Part shown: piece by piece, positions 1-8,401 of the stretch
Position numbering within the stretch: position 1 is the stretch's first letter
Layout of the letters: each line of letters begins with the position of its first letter
From: Lentisphaeria bacterium
GTDB lineage: Bacteria; Verrucomicrobiota; Lentisphaeria; Victivallales; Victivallaceae
Direction of reading: 5' to 3'
NCBI GenBank assembly: GCA_900768515.1
Contig: CAAGDG010000119.1
Location: 1-34,943, forward strand
Length of the DNA: 34,943 nt
Notes under the pieces: generated by a model
What the model saw: the letters and a program-made list of their open reading frames with translations, nothing else
Database searches by the model: none
What the model was told of the DNA's origin: nothing
Program-made: the position numbers and the translations under genes

Positions 1-20
1 ACACGACGCTCTTCCGATCT
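1..20. other. Illumina adapter remnant at contig end
   Basis: The first 20 bases equal the last 20 bases of the Illumina TruSeq read-1 adapter (they end CGACGCTCTTCCGATCT). This is untrimmed library sequence, not genome. The reading frame of the first gene runs through it by chance, so codons before base 21 must not be used for annotation. Confidence 0.95.
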
Positions 21-21
21 T

Positions 22-3000
22 CTGCAATTTCTATTGACTGTCGTGCTCGTCACGGCAGCGGCGGCGGCAGACAACCTGCTGGCAAAGAACGGAAAACCAT
101 TCAACATCTGGCCCAAAAACGGCGCCACGGTCAGAGTGGCGGAGGACAACACCCTTGAAGTGAAGGTTCCCCATGGCGGCACCTGCAACGGCTCGGTCTA
201 CATCAAGCCGGAGTGGAAATTCATCCGCATCACCATGGAGATGAAAGCCACCGATCTCGTCCCCGGAGAAGCCGGCTGGCAGAGCGGACGGCTCTCGCTC
301 GCCTTCTATGACAAAGATAAAAAACGGATGAATCCTTATCCGAAAATGTTCGAAATCAGCGGCACCACCGACTGGAAAAAATTCGAATACAACTACACGA
401 TTCCCGAAGGCGCGGCACGACTGGCCGTCGATCCCTCCCAGTACGGAAAATCCGGCACCGTGGAGTTCCGGAAGCTGAGAGTCACCGCCTACAACAGCAA
501 GGAGGAGCTTGATTCCGCCTACGAAGGCCCCGCCCTGCCGCCGGAAGCGAAACTCTGGGACATCTCCGACGCCTGGCGGCTGCGCACCGCCACCCGGGAC
601 CGGCTTTCGCTCAACACCGTCTGGGCGTTCCTGCCCACCGAGGACGCCGTCACCGGCCGGGTCCCCGGCAAAGACGCCCCCTGGCTCCGCGCCAAGGTGC
701 CCGGCATCTGGCCGGCAACCGGCGGTTCGAGCCATCCCGGCAGCGCCCAGCAGATCCGCCGTCCCAACGGCGCGCCCGAGGAGATTGACGGAACCAAACT
801 CAATCACGCCTGGTACCGCCGCACCATCGCGGTCCCCAAAGAGTGGGCCGGACGGAAAATCGAACTTGACATGGAACTGGTCCAGACCCTCGCCCGCGTC
901 TTCGTCAACGGCAAAGAGGCCGGCGAACTGCCCTACCCCGGCGGCCGGCTCGACCTGACCCGCTTCCTCAAGCCCGGCGAAACCGCCGAAATCGCGCTGC
1001 TGGTCTCCGCACGACCCGATCCCAAGGCGGCCGGAAACTACATGGCCCCCGGAAGAATCATCCCCGACAAGGGAACGCTCTCCTGCCGCGGCATCCCCGG
1101 CGATGTCTACCTCACGGCTCTGCCGGCGGATGGCGCCCTGCTCGGCGACATCCATCTGATCACCTCGGTCGCGGACCGGAAAATCACCTGTGACGTCGGC
1201 TTCCGGGAACTTCCCGCCGGCAGCTACCGGCTCGAAACCGAGATCTTCGACAACGGAAAAAGCGTCAAGAAGATTCCGTCCCCGCTCTTCACGCCGAAAC
1301 AGCTGAAGAACAACCGGATCCAGTTCAGCGCCCCCTGGGAAGACCCCGAAATCTGGGATACCGACACCCCCGAAAACCTCTATACCGCCAAACTCACGCT
1401 CCGCGACGGCAACGGGAAGCTGCTCGATGAACTCGAACCGGAGGAGTTCGGCTTCCGGGAGTTCACCATTTCCGGGCGCGATTTCCTGCTCAACGGCAAA
1501 AAGATCCACCTGCGTTCCCTCGCCTCCTCCATCACCAAGCTCGGAGCCGACCTCAATACTCCCGACCGGATCAAGCTGATGGCCACCCGCATGAAGGAGA
1601 TCGGATACAATCACGCCATCGGATACCATTACAATTTCAATCCGGGCGTGGTGTCCCGGCTCGACGAATTTCACCGCGGACTCTCCCGATACGGGATTCT
1701 GACCAGCTTCACCCTTCCCCATCCGGCCGGATTCGAATGGAAACTCGACGATCCGGAGGTCGCGGCCGCCTACCGCGCCCAGTGCGAATATCTGATCCGC
1801 CGCTTCCAGAACGTGCCGGGCGTCGTCCTCTACGCCGCCACCCACAACGCCACCGGATACTCCGGCGACCAGAATCCGCTGCGGATCGACGGCGTCTACT
1901 CCCCCGATCCCTTCATGAAGAAGACCCAGCCGGGGCAGTACCAGAAACGGCAGACCGCGCTGCGCGCCGGGGAAATCGCCAATGAAATCGACCCGACCCG
2001 TCCGGTCTACCATCACGAAAGCGGCAACCTCGGCGCCCTCTTCACCATCAACTGCTACCTGAACTGGGCCCCCCGCCAGGAGCGCAGCGACTGGTTCGAA
2101 CATTGGGAGAAGAACGGGACCAAACCGCTCTTCCTGATGGAGTGGGGCATGCCCCACGTCGCCTCCTGGTCCAGCTGGCGCGGACCGGCCTTCATCTGGC
2201 GCAGCCCCGGACTGCAGTGCACCTGGGTCGACGAATATGACGCCGCCATCCTCGGGGAGAGAGCCTACCGCCTCGGAGAAAAGCGCAACTACTTCGAAAT
2301 CCAGGAGAAACTGGTCTCGCCGAATCAGCCGCTTCACTTCTCCAAGCTGAACTGGTTCAACATCTTCCGCGACGTGAAAGAGGTCTGGGCCTACATGATC
2401 GGCGACAATTTCCGCAGCATCCGGGCGCGCGGCGTCTCCGGACTGCTCCCCTGGGACCAGGGCGCATACTGGCAACAGAAAGCCCCCAGCGCGCCGGCGC
2501 CCAATCCCGACTGCTTCAAAAATCTCAAACAGCCAGGAATCGTCCCCGATCTGCTGCTGACCAACCGCGACTATCTGCTCCATCCCGCCAACGAGGTCGG
2601 ACCGCTGGGCGAAGTCACCCGTGTCTGGTTCGCGCCGCAGGTCGCCTGGATCGCCGGAAAGGTCGGCAACTTCACTGAAAAAGGCCACAACTTCCGGCCC
2701 GGAGAGACCGTCTCCAAATCCCTGATCGTTCTCAACGACTCCCGCCGGGACCGCACCACCGAATACAAGTGGAGCGTTCCGCAGCTCAACATCGTCCGGA
2801 GCGGCAATGTCACCGTCGAACCCGGCGGACGTGCCGATCTGCCGGTCGAATTCACGATCCCGGCCGACTTCGACGGCGATTTCCTCGAAATCAACGCCAA
2901 TTTCAAATTCGACGGCGCTCCGGAACGAAATGACCTTTTCCGGATCGATCTCCATCGGGAATCCCCGGTCAAGCTCCCGGGCAAAATCGCCCTCTTCGAC

Positions 3001-4722
3001 CCGGAGGGAACCGCGGCGCCGATTCTCAAAACCCTGAAGATTCCCTATGTTCCGGTCCGGAACTCCCTGCCCGGGGGGACCGCGATCCTGGTCGTCGGCA
3101 GAAACGCCCTCGACAAGCTCCCCTTCCCGGTGGCGCCTCACCTCGAAGCAGGACTTAAAATGGCGCTGCTCGAACAACCGACCGAACTTTTCAACCGGCT
3201 TGGAATCCGTTCCAACGAGCAGGGATTGCGCGAACTCTTCCCGGTCGGGAAACTCCTCGGCGGAAAAGAGCGCAACAACTGGCGCGGCAGTTCGACGCTG
3301 CTCCCGCCCTATCTCAAAGTCGACGACTTCGAAACCAAGTACCCCTCCTGGACCTGGAACCACTTTTCCAACAGCCGGGTCTGGCGCGCCGGAAACCGCG
3401 GAACCGTGAGCAGCGTGCTGCCCGAGAAACCCGCGATCGGCAACTGGATGCCGCTCCTGCAGGGAGGGTTCGATCTGCAGTATGCGCCGCTCCTGCTCTT
3501 CCGCTCCGGCAAAGGCGCGGTGCTCTTCTCCCAGCTCGACATTTCCGGGCGCACCGAAGTGGATCCGGAAGGGGTCGACCTCTTCGGCCGGGCGCTGGAA
3601 CTCCTCGGTCAGACTCCGCCGGAAGCCTCCCGCCGGCTCTTCTATGCCGGCGACGACAAAACCGCCGGAACACTCGCCGAACTCAAATTCGCAGCGGCCC
3701 CCTATCAGGGCGAACCCCTCGCCGCCAACGATCTGCTGGTGGTCGGCAGAAATGCGAAAACCGGCGACCTGACCGCGGCAGTCGAGGCGGGGGCCAATCT
3801 GCTGCTGATCGGATTGTCGCAGCAGGAACTCGACGCGGTTCTGCCGGGACGTTTCCAGACCAGGCCGCGCAAGGGACTCTCCGACTTCGTCACCGGGCTG
3901 GAGGAGGTGCCGGAATTCGCCGGAATCACCAACTCTGAACTCCATCGACGCAAGTCGCTCTCCTATGACGGATTCGATCCCAAATCCCCGGGCGGCGATG
4001 CGCTCGAATGCGTCCGCATCGGCAAGGGAGCCGCGGTGGCGCTCCAGTACTCGCCCGCGGACTTCGATCCGGAAATCCTGCTCTACCGCACCAGCGGCAG
4101 ACGCGCGTATCTGCTTCTGAACCGGCTGCTCCACAACCTCGGCGGAACCGTCGACTCCGGGCTGAACGAGCGCTTCGACACCCGGAACGCCGACGAGGAA
4201 GGCCGGATCGAACTCGTCTCCGGGTGGATCGGCCGCGCCGACACCGAGAAGAAGGGACGCGACAACGGATGGTTCCAGCCGGAATTCAAGACCGGAAAGG
4301 AGTGGCGTCCGGTCCAGGTGCCCGGCATGTTCGATCTCCAGTTCAAGGAGCTTGCCGGATACGACGGCCTCTTCTGGTACCGGAAGAACTTCGACCTGCC
4401 CAGACCGATCCCGGCGGGAACGACCTGCACCCTCTACCTCGGACCGGTCGACGACGAATCCTGGGTCTGGCTGAACGGAAAGTTCCTCGGCGAGCTTTCC
4501 GTCGCCACCAATCCCGACGATTTCTGGGCCGCGGAACGGATCTACAAACTGCCGGCGGAGGCGTTCAAGCCGACCGGAAATTCCCTGGTGGTGCTGGTCA
4601 ACGACCGTCAGCAGAACGGCGGCATCCTCGGAACCCCCTCCATCACCTACCGGCCGGAGTACCGGCTCTATCCGGATACGTCGATCTCCACCGACGACCC
4701 CTACCGCTACTACCGCTGGTAG
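22..4722 (+). CDS. Secreted GH2-like multidomain glycosidase, 5'-truncated
   Basis: Very large (about 1,560 residues) exported protein of the glycoside hydrolase family 2 type, probably for polysaccharide breakdown. The frame is open to the contig edge. After the adapter it begins with a hydrophobic run ending TAAAAAD, which is the h-region and cleavage site of a signal peptide, so the true start is missing. Counting from codon 34, residues about 40-150 look like a carbohydrate-binding beta domain. Residues 190-370 are a GH2 sugar-binding jelly roll (HAWYRRTIAVP, FVNGKEAGELPYPGGRLDL). Residues 480-800 are a TIM barrel beginning DFLLNGKKIHLR. Residues 880-1000 look Ig-like, and 1010-1390 resemble a non-catalytic amidotransferase-like fold. 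Residues 1400-1560 are a second jelly roll (WLNGKFLGEL). The likely nucleophile is Glu703 (FLMEWG). At the usual acid/base Asn-Glu position there is Asn605-Ala606. The exact family is uncertain and catalysis is unproven. Confidence 0.8.
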   Translation: MQFLLTVVLVTAAAAADNLLAKNGKPFNIWPKNGATVRVAEDNTLEVKVPHGGTCNGSVYIKPEWKFIRITMEMKATDLVPGEAGWQSGRLSLAFYDKDKKRMNPYPKMFEISGTTDWKKFEYNYTIPEGAARLAVDPSQYGKSGTVEFRKLRVTAYNSKEELDSAYEGPALPPEAKLWDISDAWRLRTATRDRLSLNTVWAFLPTEDAVTGRVPGKDAPWLRAKVPGIWPATGGSSHPGSAQQIRRPNGAPEEIDGTKLNHAWYRRTIAVPKEWAGRKIELDMELVQTLARVFVNGKEAGELPYPGGRLDLTRFLKPGETAEIALLVSARPDPKAAGNYMAPGRIIPDKGTLSCRGIPGDVYLTALPADGALLGDIHLITSVADRKITCDVGFRELPAGSYRLETEIFDNGKSVKKIPSPLFTPKQLKNNRIQFSAPWEDPEIWDTDTPENLYTAKLTLRDGNGKLLDELEPEEFGFREFTISGRDFLLNGKKIHLRSLASSITKLGADLNTPDRIKLMATRMKEIGYNHAIGYHYNFNPGVVSRLDEFHRGLSRYGILTSFTLPHPAGFEWKLDDPEVAAAYRAQCEYLIRRFQNVPGVVLYAATHNATGYSGDQNPLRIDGVYSPDPFMKKTQPGQYQKRQTALRAGEIANEIDPTRPVYHHESGNLGALFTINCYLNWAPRQERSDWFEHWEKNGTKPLFLMEWGMPHVASWSSWRGPAFIWRSPGLQCTWVDEYDAAILGERAYRLGEKRNYFEIQEKLVSPNQPLHFSKLNWFNIFRDVKEVWAYMIGDNFRSIRARGVSGLLPWDQGAYWQQKAPSAPAPNPDCFKNLKQPGIVPDLLLTNRDYLLHPANEVGPLGEVTRVWFAPQVAWIAGKVGNFTEKGHNFRPGETVSKSLIVLNDSRRDRTTEYKWSVPQLNIVRSGNVTVEPGGRADLPVEFTIPADFDGDFLEINANFKFDGAPERNDLFRIDLHRESPVKLPGKIALFDPEGTAAPILKTLKIPYVPVRNSLPGGTAILVVGRNALDKLPFPVAPHLEAGLKMALLEQPTELFNRLGIRSNEQGLRELFPVGKLLGGKERNNWRGSSTLLPPYLKVDDFETKYPSWTWNHFSNSRVWRAGNRGTVSSVLPEKPAIGNWMPLLQGGFDLQYAPLLLFRSGKGAVLFSQLDISGRTEVDPEGVDLFGRALELLGQTPPEASRRLFYAGDDKTAGTLAELKFAAAPYQGEPLAANDLLVVGRNAKTGDLTAAVEAGANLLLIGLSQQELDAVLPGRFQTRPRKGLSDFVTGLEEVPEFAGITNSELHRRKSLSYDGFDPKSPGGDALECVRIGKGAAVALQYSPADFDPEILLYRTSGRRAYLLLNRLLHNLGGTVDSGLNERFDTRNADEEGRIELVSGWIGRADTEKKGRDNGWFQPEFKTGKEWRPVQVPGMFDLQFKELAGYDGLFWYRKNFDLPRPIPAGTTCTLYLGPVDDESWVWLNGKFLGELSVATNPDDFWAAERIYKLPAEAFKPTGNSLVVLVNDRQQNGGILGTPSITYRPEYRLYPDTSISTDDPYRYYRW

Positions 4723-4729
4723 CTTCCCC

Positions 4730-4764
4730 CGGCTTTTGCCGCGGGAGTGCCGCTGCAAAAGCCG
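4730..4764 (+). terminator. Stem-loop after GH2-like gene
   Basis: A perfect 10-bp inverted repeat (CGGCTTTTGC / GCAAAAGCCG) with a 15-base loop starts 8 bases after the stop codon. No U-tract follows on either strand, so it is a weak intrinsic terminator at best or an mRNA 3'-end stabilising hairpin. Confidence 0.4.
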
Positions 4765-4769
4765 CGACG

Positions 4770-4813
4770 AAAAAGATGGTCCCCGGAACGCTCCTCAAAG
4801 CATTCCGGGGACC
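4770..4813 (-). terminator. Intrinsic terminator of the tiny Cys-peptide gene
   Basis: An 11-bp perfect stem (4778-4788 with 4803-4813, GGTCCCCGGAA arm) with a 14-base loop is followed on the minus strand by ATCTTTTTC. This is a classic intrinsic terminator. It begins 52 bases after the stop codon of the minus-strand 22-codon gene and serves no other minus-strand gene. Confidence 0.7.
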
Positions 4814-4865
4814 TCTGCTTCTCAACGGCCGAAAACTTCGCTCAACCGTTCCGGCTCCCGCGGAC

Positions 4866-4934
4866 TCAGCAGCAGCAGCCGCCGAGCAGCACCGCGGCCA
4901 GACCGGCAAGAACCAACATAAAAGTGAAACGCAT
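4866..4934 (-). CDS. 22-residue hydrophobic peptide ending in CCC, lipoprotein-like
   Basis: A very short gene encoding MRFTFMLVLAGLAAVL followed by LGGCCC and a TGA stop. It has a basic N-terminus, a hydrophobic core and an LGGC lipobox-like motif, so it resembles a lipoprotein signal peptide whose mature part would be only two or three cysteines. It is supported by its complete own transcription unit: a TTGACT/TATCTT promoter (16-base spacer), an AGGAGGTG ribosome-binding site 5 bases before the ATG, and an intrinsic terminator downstream. No other minus-strand gene shares these signals. Entericidin-like small membrane lipoproteins are the nearest known concept, but no homologue is recognised. 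It could be an envelope peptide, a cysteine-sensing leader peptide or a regulatory RNA with a short frame. Confidence 0.6.
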   Translation of the reverse strand: MRFTFMLVLAGLAAVLLGGCCC

Positions 4935-4966
4935 GGCAGCACCTCCTTTTCCTGCGCACTTCCTGA

Positions 4967-4994
4967 AAGATAAATGATCTTCCGGAAAAGTCAA
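4967..4994 (-). promoter_or_regulatory. Sigma70-like promoter of the tiny Cys-peptide gene
   Basis: On the minus strand, -35 TTGACT (4994-4989) and -10 TATCTT (4972-4967) are separated by 16 bases. The -10 lies 32 bases upstream of the start codon. It points away from the alaS promoter. Confidence 0.55.
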
Positions 4995-5003
4995 GCTCCC
5001 GGC

Positions 5004-5031
5004 TTGCATTTCCGCCAAGTTCAAGTAGATT
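5004..5031 (+). promoter_or_regulatory. Putative alaS promoter
   Basis: TTGCAT (5004-5009) and TAGATT (5026-5031) lie 16 bases apart, 56 bases upstream of the alaS start. The same TTGCAT -35 is seen before the metallo-hydrolase gene. The match to consensus is moderate. Confidence 0.4.
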
Positions 5032-5087
5032 AATTCTCTTGAGATTTCACCCTGTCACGGATAAGCAGAAAGCAGCAGGATATTCCG

Positions 5088-6872
5088 ATGAAAGAAGCAG
5101 ACATCAGAAAAAAATACATCGAATTTTTCAAAAGCAAGGGACACGCCGAAATCAAAAGCGCCCCGCTGATCCCGGAAAACGATCCGACCTGTCTTTTCAC
5201 CACCGCCGGAATGCACCCCCTGGTACCCTATCTTCAGGGCGCGAAACATCCGGCGGGGAAACGGCTCACCGACTACCAGAAGTGCATCCGCACCGGCGAC
5301 ATTGACGAGGTCGGCGACGCCGTTCACCTGACCTTCTTCGAAATGCTCGGCAACTGGTCGCTCGGCGACTACTTCAAGGAGGAGGCGATCCGCTACAGCT
5401 TCGAATTTCTGACCGGGAAGGAGAATCTGAACATCCCGGTCGACATGCTCGCCGTCACCGTCTTCGCCGGCGATGAGGACGCCCCCTTCGACGAGACCGC
5501 CTACAAACTCTGGAACTCCCTCGGCATCCCCGAGCAGCGCATCGCTCGCCTCGGCAAGAAGGACAACTGGTGGGGACCCGCCGGAATCACCGGTCCCTGC
5601 GGCCCCGACACCGAGATGTTCTACTGGACCGGGGAAACGCCCGCTCCCGAACACTTCGACCCCGCCGACAAACGCTGGGTCGAAATCTGGAACGACGTCT
5701 TCATGGAATACAACAAAACCGCCGAGGGAAAGTACGAACCGCTCGCCCAGAAAAACGTCGATACCGGCATGGGACTGGAACGAGTCACCGCAATTTTGAG
5801 CGGCAAGACCAGCTGCTATGAGACCGAAATCTTCGCCCCGATCTTCGCGGCGCTCGACGAAGTCCGCGGCGTCGCTCCCGTCGACGGGCCCCGTTCCAGT
5901 TCGGAACGGATCATCGCCGATCACCTCCGCGCCGCCACCTTCATCCTCGCCGACGGCATCACGCCGGGGAAGGTCGACCAGTCCTACGTGCTGCGCCGCC
6001 TGATCCGCCGCGCCATCCGCGAAGGACGCAAACTCGGAATCTCCGGCAATTTCACCGCGAAAATCGCCAGAGCGGTCGTCGATGAATTCAGCGACGTCTA
6101 CCCCGAACTCGCCGAACACGCCGACCGGATCGCCGAAGAACTTGAACGCGAGGAGAAGCAGTTCGCGATCACCCTGGAAAACGGCACCCGCGAATTTCAG
6201 AAGCTGATCGACCGGGTCCCGCCCCACATCACCAAAAAAGTCATCTCCGGCAAGAACGCCTTCAACCTCTACGAAACCTACGGCTTCCCGATCGAACTGA
6301 CCATCGAAATGGCACGTGAAAAGGGATTCGAAGTCGACCGCGCCGGTTACGACGCCGCCTTCGCCCGCCATCAGGAGATGTCCCGCGCCGGCGCCGAACA
6401 GAAATTCAAAGGAGGACTCGCCGACCACTCCGAGGAGACGGCGAAACTTCACACCGCCACCCACCTGCTGCAGGCGGCGCTGCGCAAGGTGCTCGGCACC
6501 CACGTCGAACAGCGCGGTTCGAACATCACCGCCGAACGGCTCCGGTTCGACTTCTCCCACGAGGAGAAGATGACTCCCGAACAACTCCGGGAGGTCGAGG
6601 CTCTGGTCAACCGCGCCATCGAACGGAAACTGCCGGTCGTCTGCGAGGAAATGGACATCGAAGATGCCAGAAAGAGCGGCGCGATGGGGCTCTTTGAAAA
6701 CAAGTACGCCGACCGGGTCAAGGTCTACACCATGGGCGACGTCAGCAAGGAGATCTGCGGCGGCCCCCACGCCGCCAACACCGGAGACCTCGGAACCTTC
6801 CGGATTCTCAAGGAGGAGAGTTCCAGCCGCGGCGTCCGCCGGATCAAGGCGGTTCTCGTCCCGAAACAGTAA
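5088..6872 (+). CDS. alaS: Alanine--tRNA ligase, compact form without C-Ala domain
   Basis: Cytoplasmic class II synthetase that charges tRNA-Ala and removes mischarged Ser/Gly. It begins with the AlaRS motif-1 region (YIEFFKSKGH, TTAGMHPLVPYL). It continues with the conserved QKCIRTGDIDEVGD and FFEMLGNWSLGDYF segments and motif 3 (DTGMGLERV). The editing site is complete: His455 and His459 (HTATH) with Cys557 and His561 (CGGPH), the same spacing as in the E. coli enzyme. The protein stops about 33 residues after His561, exactly where the C-Ala oligomerisation/tRNA-binding domain would begin, and is 594 residues against roughly 875 in E. coli. The stop is clean and a new gene follows 23 bases later, so this is a natural short form. 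Similar compact enzymes occur, as I recall, in candidate-phyla bacteria. First gene of a plus-strand run. Confidence 0.95.
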   Translation: MKEADIRKKYIEFFKSKGHAEIKSAPLIPENDPTCLFTTAGMHPLVPYLQGAKHPAGKRLTDYQKCIRTGDIDEVGDAVHLTFFEMLGNWSLGDYFKEEAIRYSFEFLTGKENLNIPVDMLAVTVFAGDEDAPFDETAYKLWNSLGIPEQRIARLGKKDNWWGPAGITGPCGPDTEMFYWTGETPAPEHFDPADKRWVEIWNDVFMEYNKTAEGKYEPLAQKNVDTGMGLERVTAILSGKTSCYETEIFAPIFAALDEVRGVAPVDGPRSSSERIIADHLRAATFILADGITPGKVDQSYVLRRLIRRAIREGRKLGISGNFTAKIARAVVDEFSDVYPELAEHADRIAEELEREEKQFAITLENGTREFQKLIDRVPPHITKKVISGKNAFNLYETYGFPIELTIEMAREKGFEVDRAGYDAAFARHQEMSRAGAEQKFKGGLADHSEETAKLHTATHLLQAALRKVLGTHVEQRGSNITAERLRFDFSHEEKMTPEQLREVEALVNRAIERKLPVVCEEMDIEDARKSGAMGLFENKYADRVKVYTMGDVSKEICGGPHAANTGDLGTFRILKEESSSRGVRRIKAVLVPKQ

Positions 6873-6895
6873 GTCAACCCCAGGGAATTGCCAGG

Positions 6896-7408
6896 ATGAA
6901 AGAATCGGATCTTCTGATCTCCCACCGGGATGGAATCTATTCGGTCAAAGTCACCGGACGGGCCAACTTCGACTACGCGGTTCCGCTGCGCGAAATGACC
7001 AAAACTCTCGACGACCATTTCAAATGCGTCCGCCTCGACATGGCCGACTGCATCGCCATGGACAGCACCTTCATGGGGGTGCTCTCGATGATCGGACTCA
7101 AGGCGCGCCGAACCGGAGCCGCCGTCGAACTGCTGAACACCCCCGACAACCTCAAGAAACTGCTGCGGGATCTCGGGGTGATCAAACTCTTCACCTTCAC
7201 CACCGGCATCGACGACTCCGCCCCCGACTGGAACAGCTCCGCTCCCCGGGAGAAACACGATCTGCTGACCACCGCGGAAACTGTCGCGGAAGCTCACAAA
7301 ACCCTGGTGGAAGCCGACAGTTCCAATCTCGAAAAATTCGACCAGGTCATCCATTTCGCCGATCAGGATGTCGAACGTCTGCGCAAAGAAGGGGAGAAAC
7401 AGCCGTGA
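6896..7408 (+). CDS. STAS-domain protein (anti-sigma factor antagonist type)
   Basis: 170 residues. Residues 5-105 form a STAS domain with the typical DMADCIAMDSTFMGVLSMIG core. Ser57 in the D-S-T-F motif is the expected phosphorylation site in SpoIIAA/RsbV-type partner-switching proteins. About 65 acidic/helical residues follow the domain, longer than a minimal antagonist. It lies 23 bases after alaS and its TGA overlaps the next start (TGATG), so it is translated with the esterase downstream. No cognate kinase/anti-sigma factor or sigma factor is present in the window, so the partner is unknown. Confidence 0.85.
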   Translation: MKESDLLISHRDGIYSVKVTGRANFDYAVPLREMTKTLDDHFKCVRLDMADCIAMDSTFMGVLSMIGLKARRTGAAVELLNTPDNLKKLLRDLGVIKLFTFTTGIDDSAPDWNSSAPREKHDLLTTAETVAEAHKTLVEADSSNLEKFDQVIHFADQDVERLRKEGEKQP

Positions 7409-8376
7409 TGCTTCTCCCTCTGCCGGAACTGCCGGAACTGCTCTCCGGCGTCGCCGAGGCCATCCCGCGGGCAAACGGGACGGAGCTGCGCCGCATGACC
7501 CCGGAACTCTCCGCATTCTACTCCGGCAGCGAGGCTTTCAGAATCCGCGCCGGCGCGCCCGCCGGAGTCCGGATCCGTTTCGCCACCGACGCTCGGTCGT
7601 TCGCAATGAAGATCGCCTACGGCGGAGAAGCACGGCAGCTCTATGCGGCCGATGTGACGGTCGACCGGGGCGAAGTCCGCAGTTTCACGCCGGGCTCCCG
7701 GCAGGAGGAGTTCCGGTTCGAATGCCCGCTCCCCGGCGGAGAACACGCGGTCGAAATCGCCCTGCCCAACCTGGTCGAATGCCCGGCGGTCGAAATCGAA
7801 CTGGAGAAAGGCGCCGCCGTTTCGCCGCTCCCGCCGCGCCGCACCATACTGTTTCTCGGCGACTCCATCACCCAGGGGATGACCGTCACGCACCCGGCCC
7901 TCGCCTGGCCCGCCCGTTACGCGGCCCGGCACGACTTCGATTTCGTCAACCTCGCGGTCGGGGGCGCCACCATGCGCGCTTCCCTGGGCAAGTTCGCGCT
8001 TGCCTACCGCTGGCAGGAGGCGTTCGTGGCCTACGGCGTAAACGACTTCACGCAATCCAGGCCCATTCCGGAGTTTCTGGACGATGCACGCGGAATGCTC
8101 CGCGCGCTCCTGAGCCGTCCCGAGGCAATCATCCGGCTTCTGACGCCCATTCCGCTGCCCGATCCCGCCCGGCGGGTCAACGCGAACGGCGACACGCTCC
8201 AGATGTTCCGCGACGGTCTGCGGGAACTTGCGGCACGGGAGTTTCCGCGGGTAAAGGTGATCGACGGATGCTCCCTGGTTCCGGGCGATTCCGCATTCTA
8301 CGCGGACCGGCTCCACCCCAATGACCGCGGGGCGATCCTTTTCGCGGAGAATCTGCTCGACCGGACCAGATCATGA
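7408..8376 (+). CDS. SGNH/GDSL-type esterase
   Basis: 322-residue SGNH hydrolase. The first about 135 residues form a beta-rich accessory domain as in two-domain carbohydrate esterases. The catalytic domain follows, with Ser153 (GDSITQG), the block II glycine (AVGGATM), Asn212 (YGVND) and the Asp300-x-x-His303 pair (DRLHPND). All four SGNH blocks are present, so it should be active, probably on acyl groups of a carbohydrate or other small ester. No signal peptide is visible. The start at 7408 overlaps the stop of the STAS gene by one base; the frame stays open further upstream but inside alaS and STAS sequence, so the coupled ATG is chosen. Substrate unknown. Confidence 0.85.
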   Translation: MLLPLPELPELLSGVAEAIPRANGTELRRMTPELSAFYSGSEAFRIRAGAPAGVRIRFATDARSFAMKIAYGGEARQLYAADVTVDRGEVRSFTPGSRQEEFRFECPLPGGEHAVEIALPNLVECPAVEIELEKGAAVSPLPPRRTILFLGDSITQGMTVTHPALAWPARYAARHDFDFVNLAVGGATMRASLGKFALAYRWQEAFVAYGVNDFTQSRPIPEFLDDARGMLRALLSRPEAIIRLLTPIPLPDPARRVNANGDTLQMFRDGLRELAAREFPRVKVIDGCSLVPGDSAFYADRLHPNDRGAILFAENLLDRTRS

Positions 8377-8401
8377 AAATAAACGAAGGACTCCCGTTCC
8401 G

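Noticed and set aside
31..4758. Minus-strand open frame of about 1,575 codons antisense to the GH2-like gene
   Set aside because: It lies in exactly the mirrored codon register, where a stop would need a sense TTA, CTA or TCA codon. These are avoided in this high-GC genome, so the frame stays open passively. The translation is low-complexity (Gly/Glu/Val-rich) with no domain or ribosome site.
4736..4977. Short plus-strand open frames in the 4.7-5.0 kb intergenic region
   Set aside because: They lack ribosome sites, read through two hairpins and overlap the better supported minus-strand peptide gene.
5055..6770. Long minus-strand open frame antisense to alaS
   Set aside because: Same mirrored-codon effect; alaS itself is unmistakable and the antisense translation resembles no protein.
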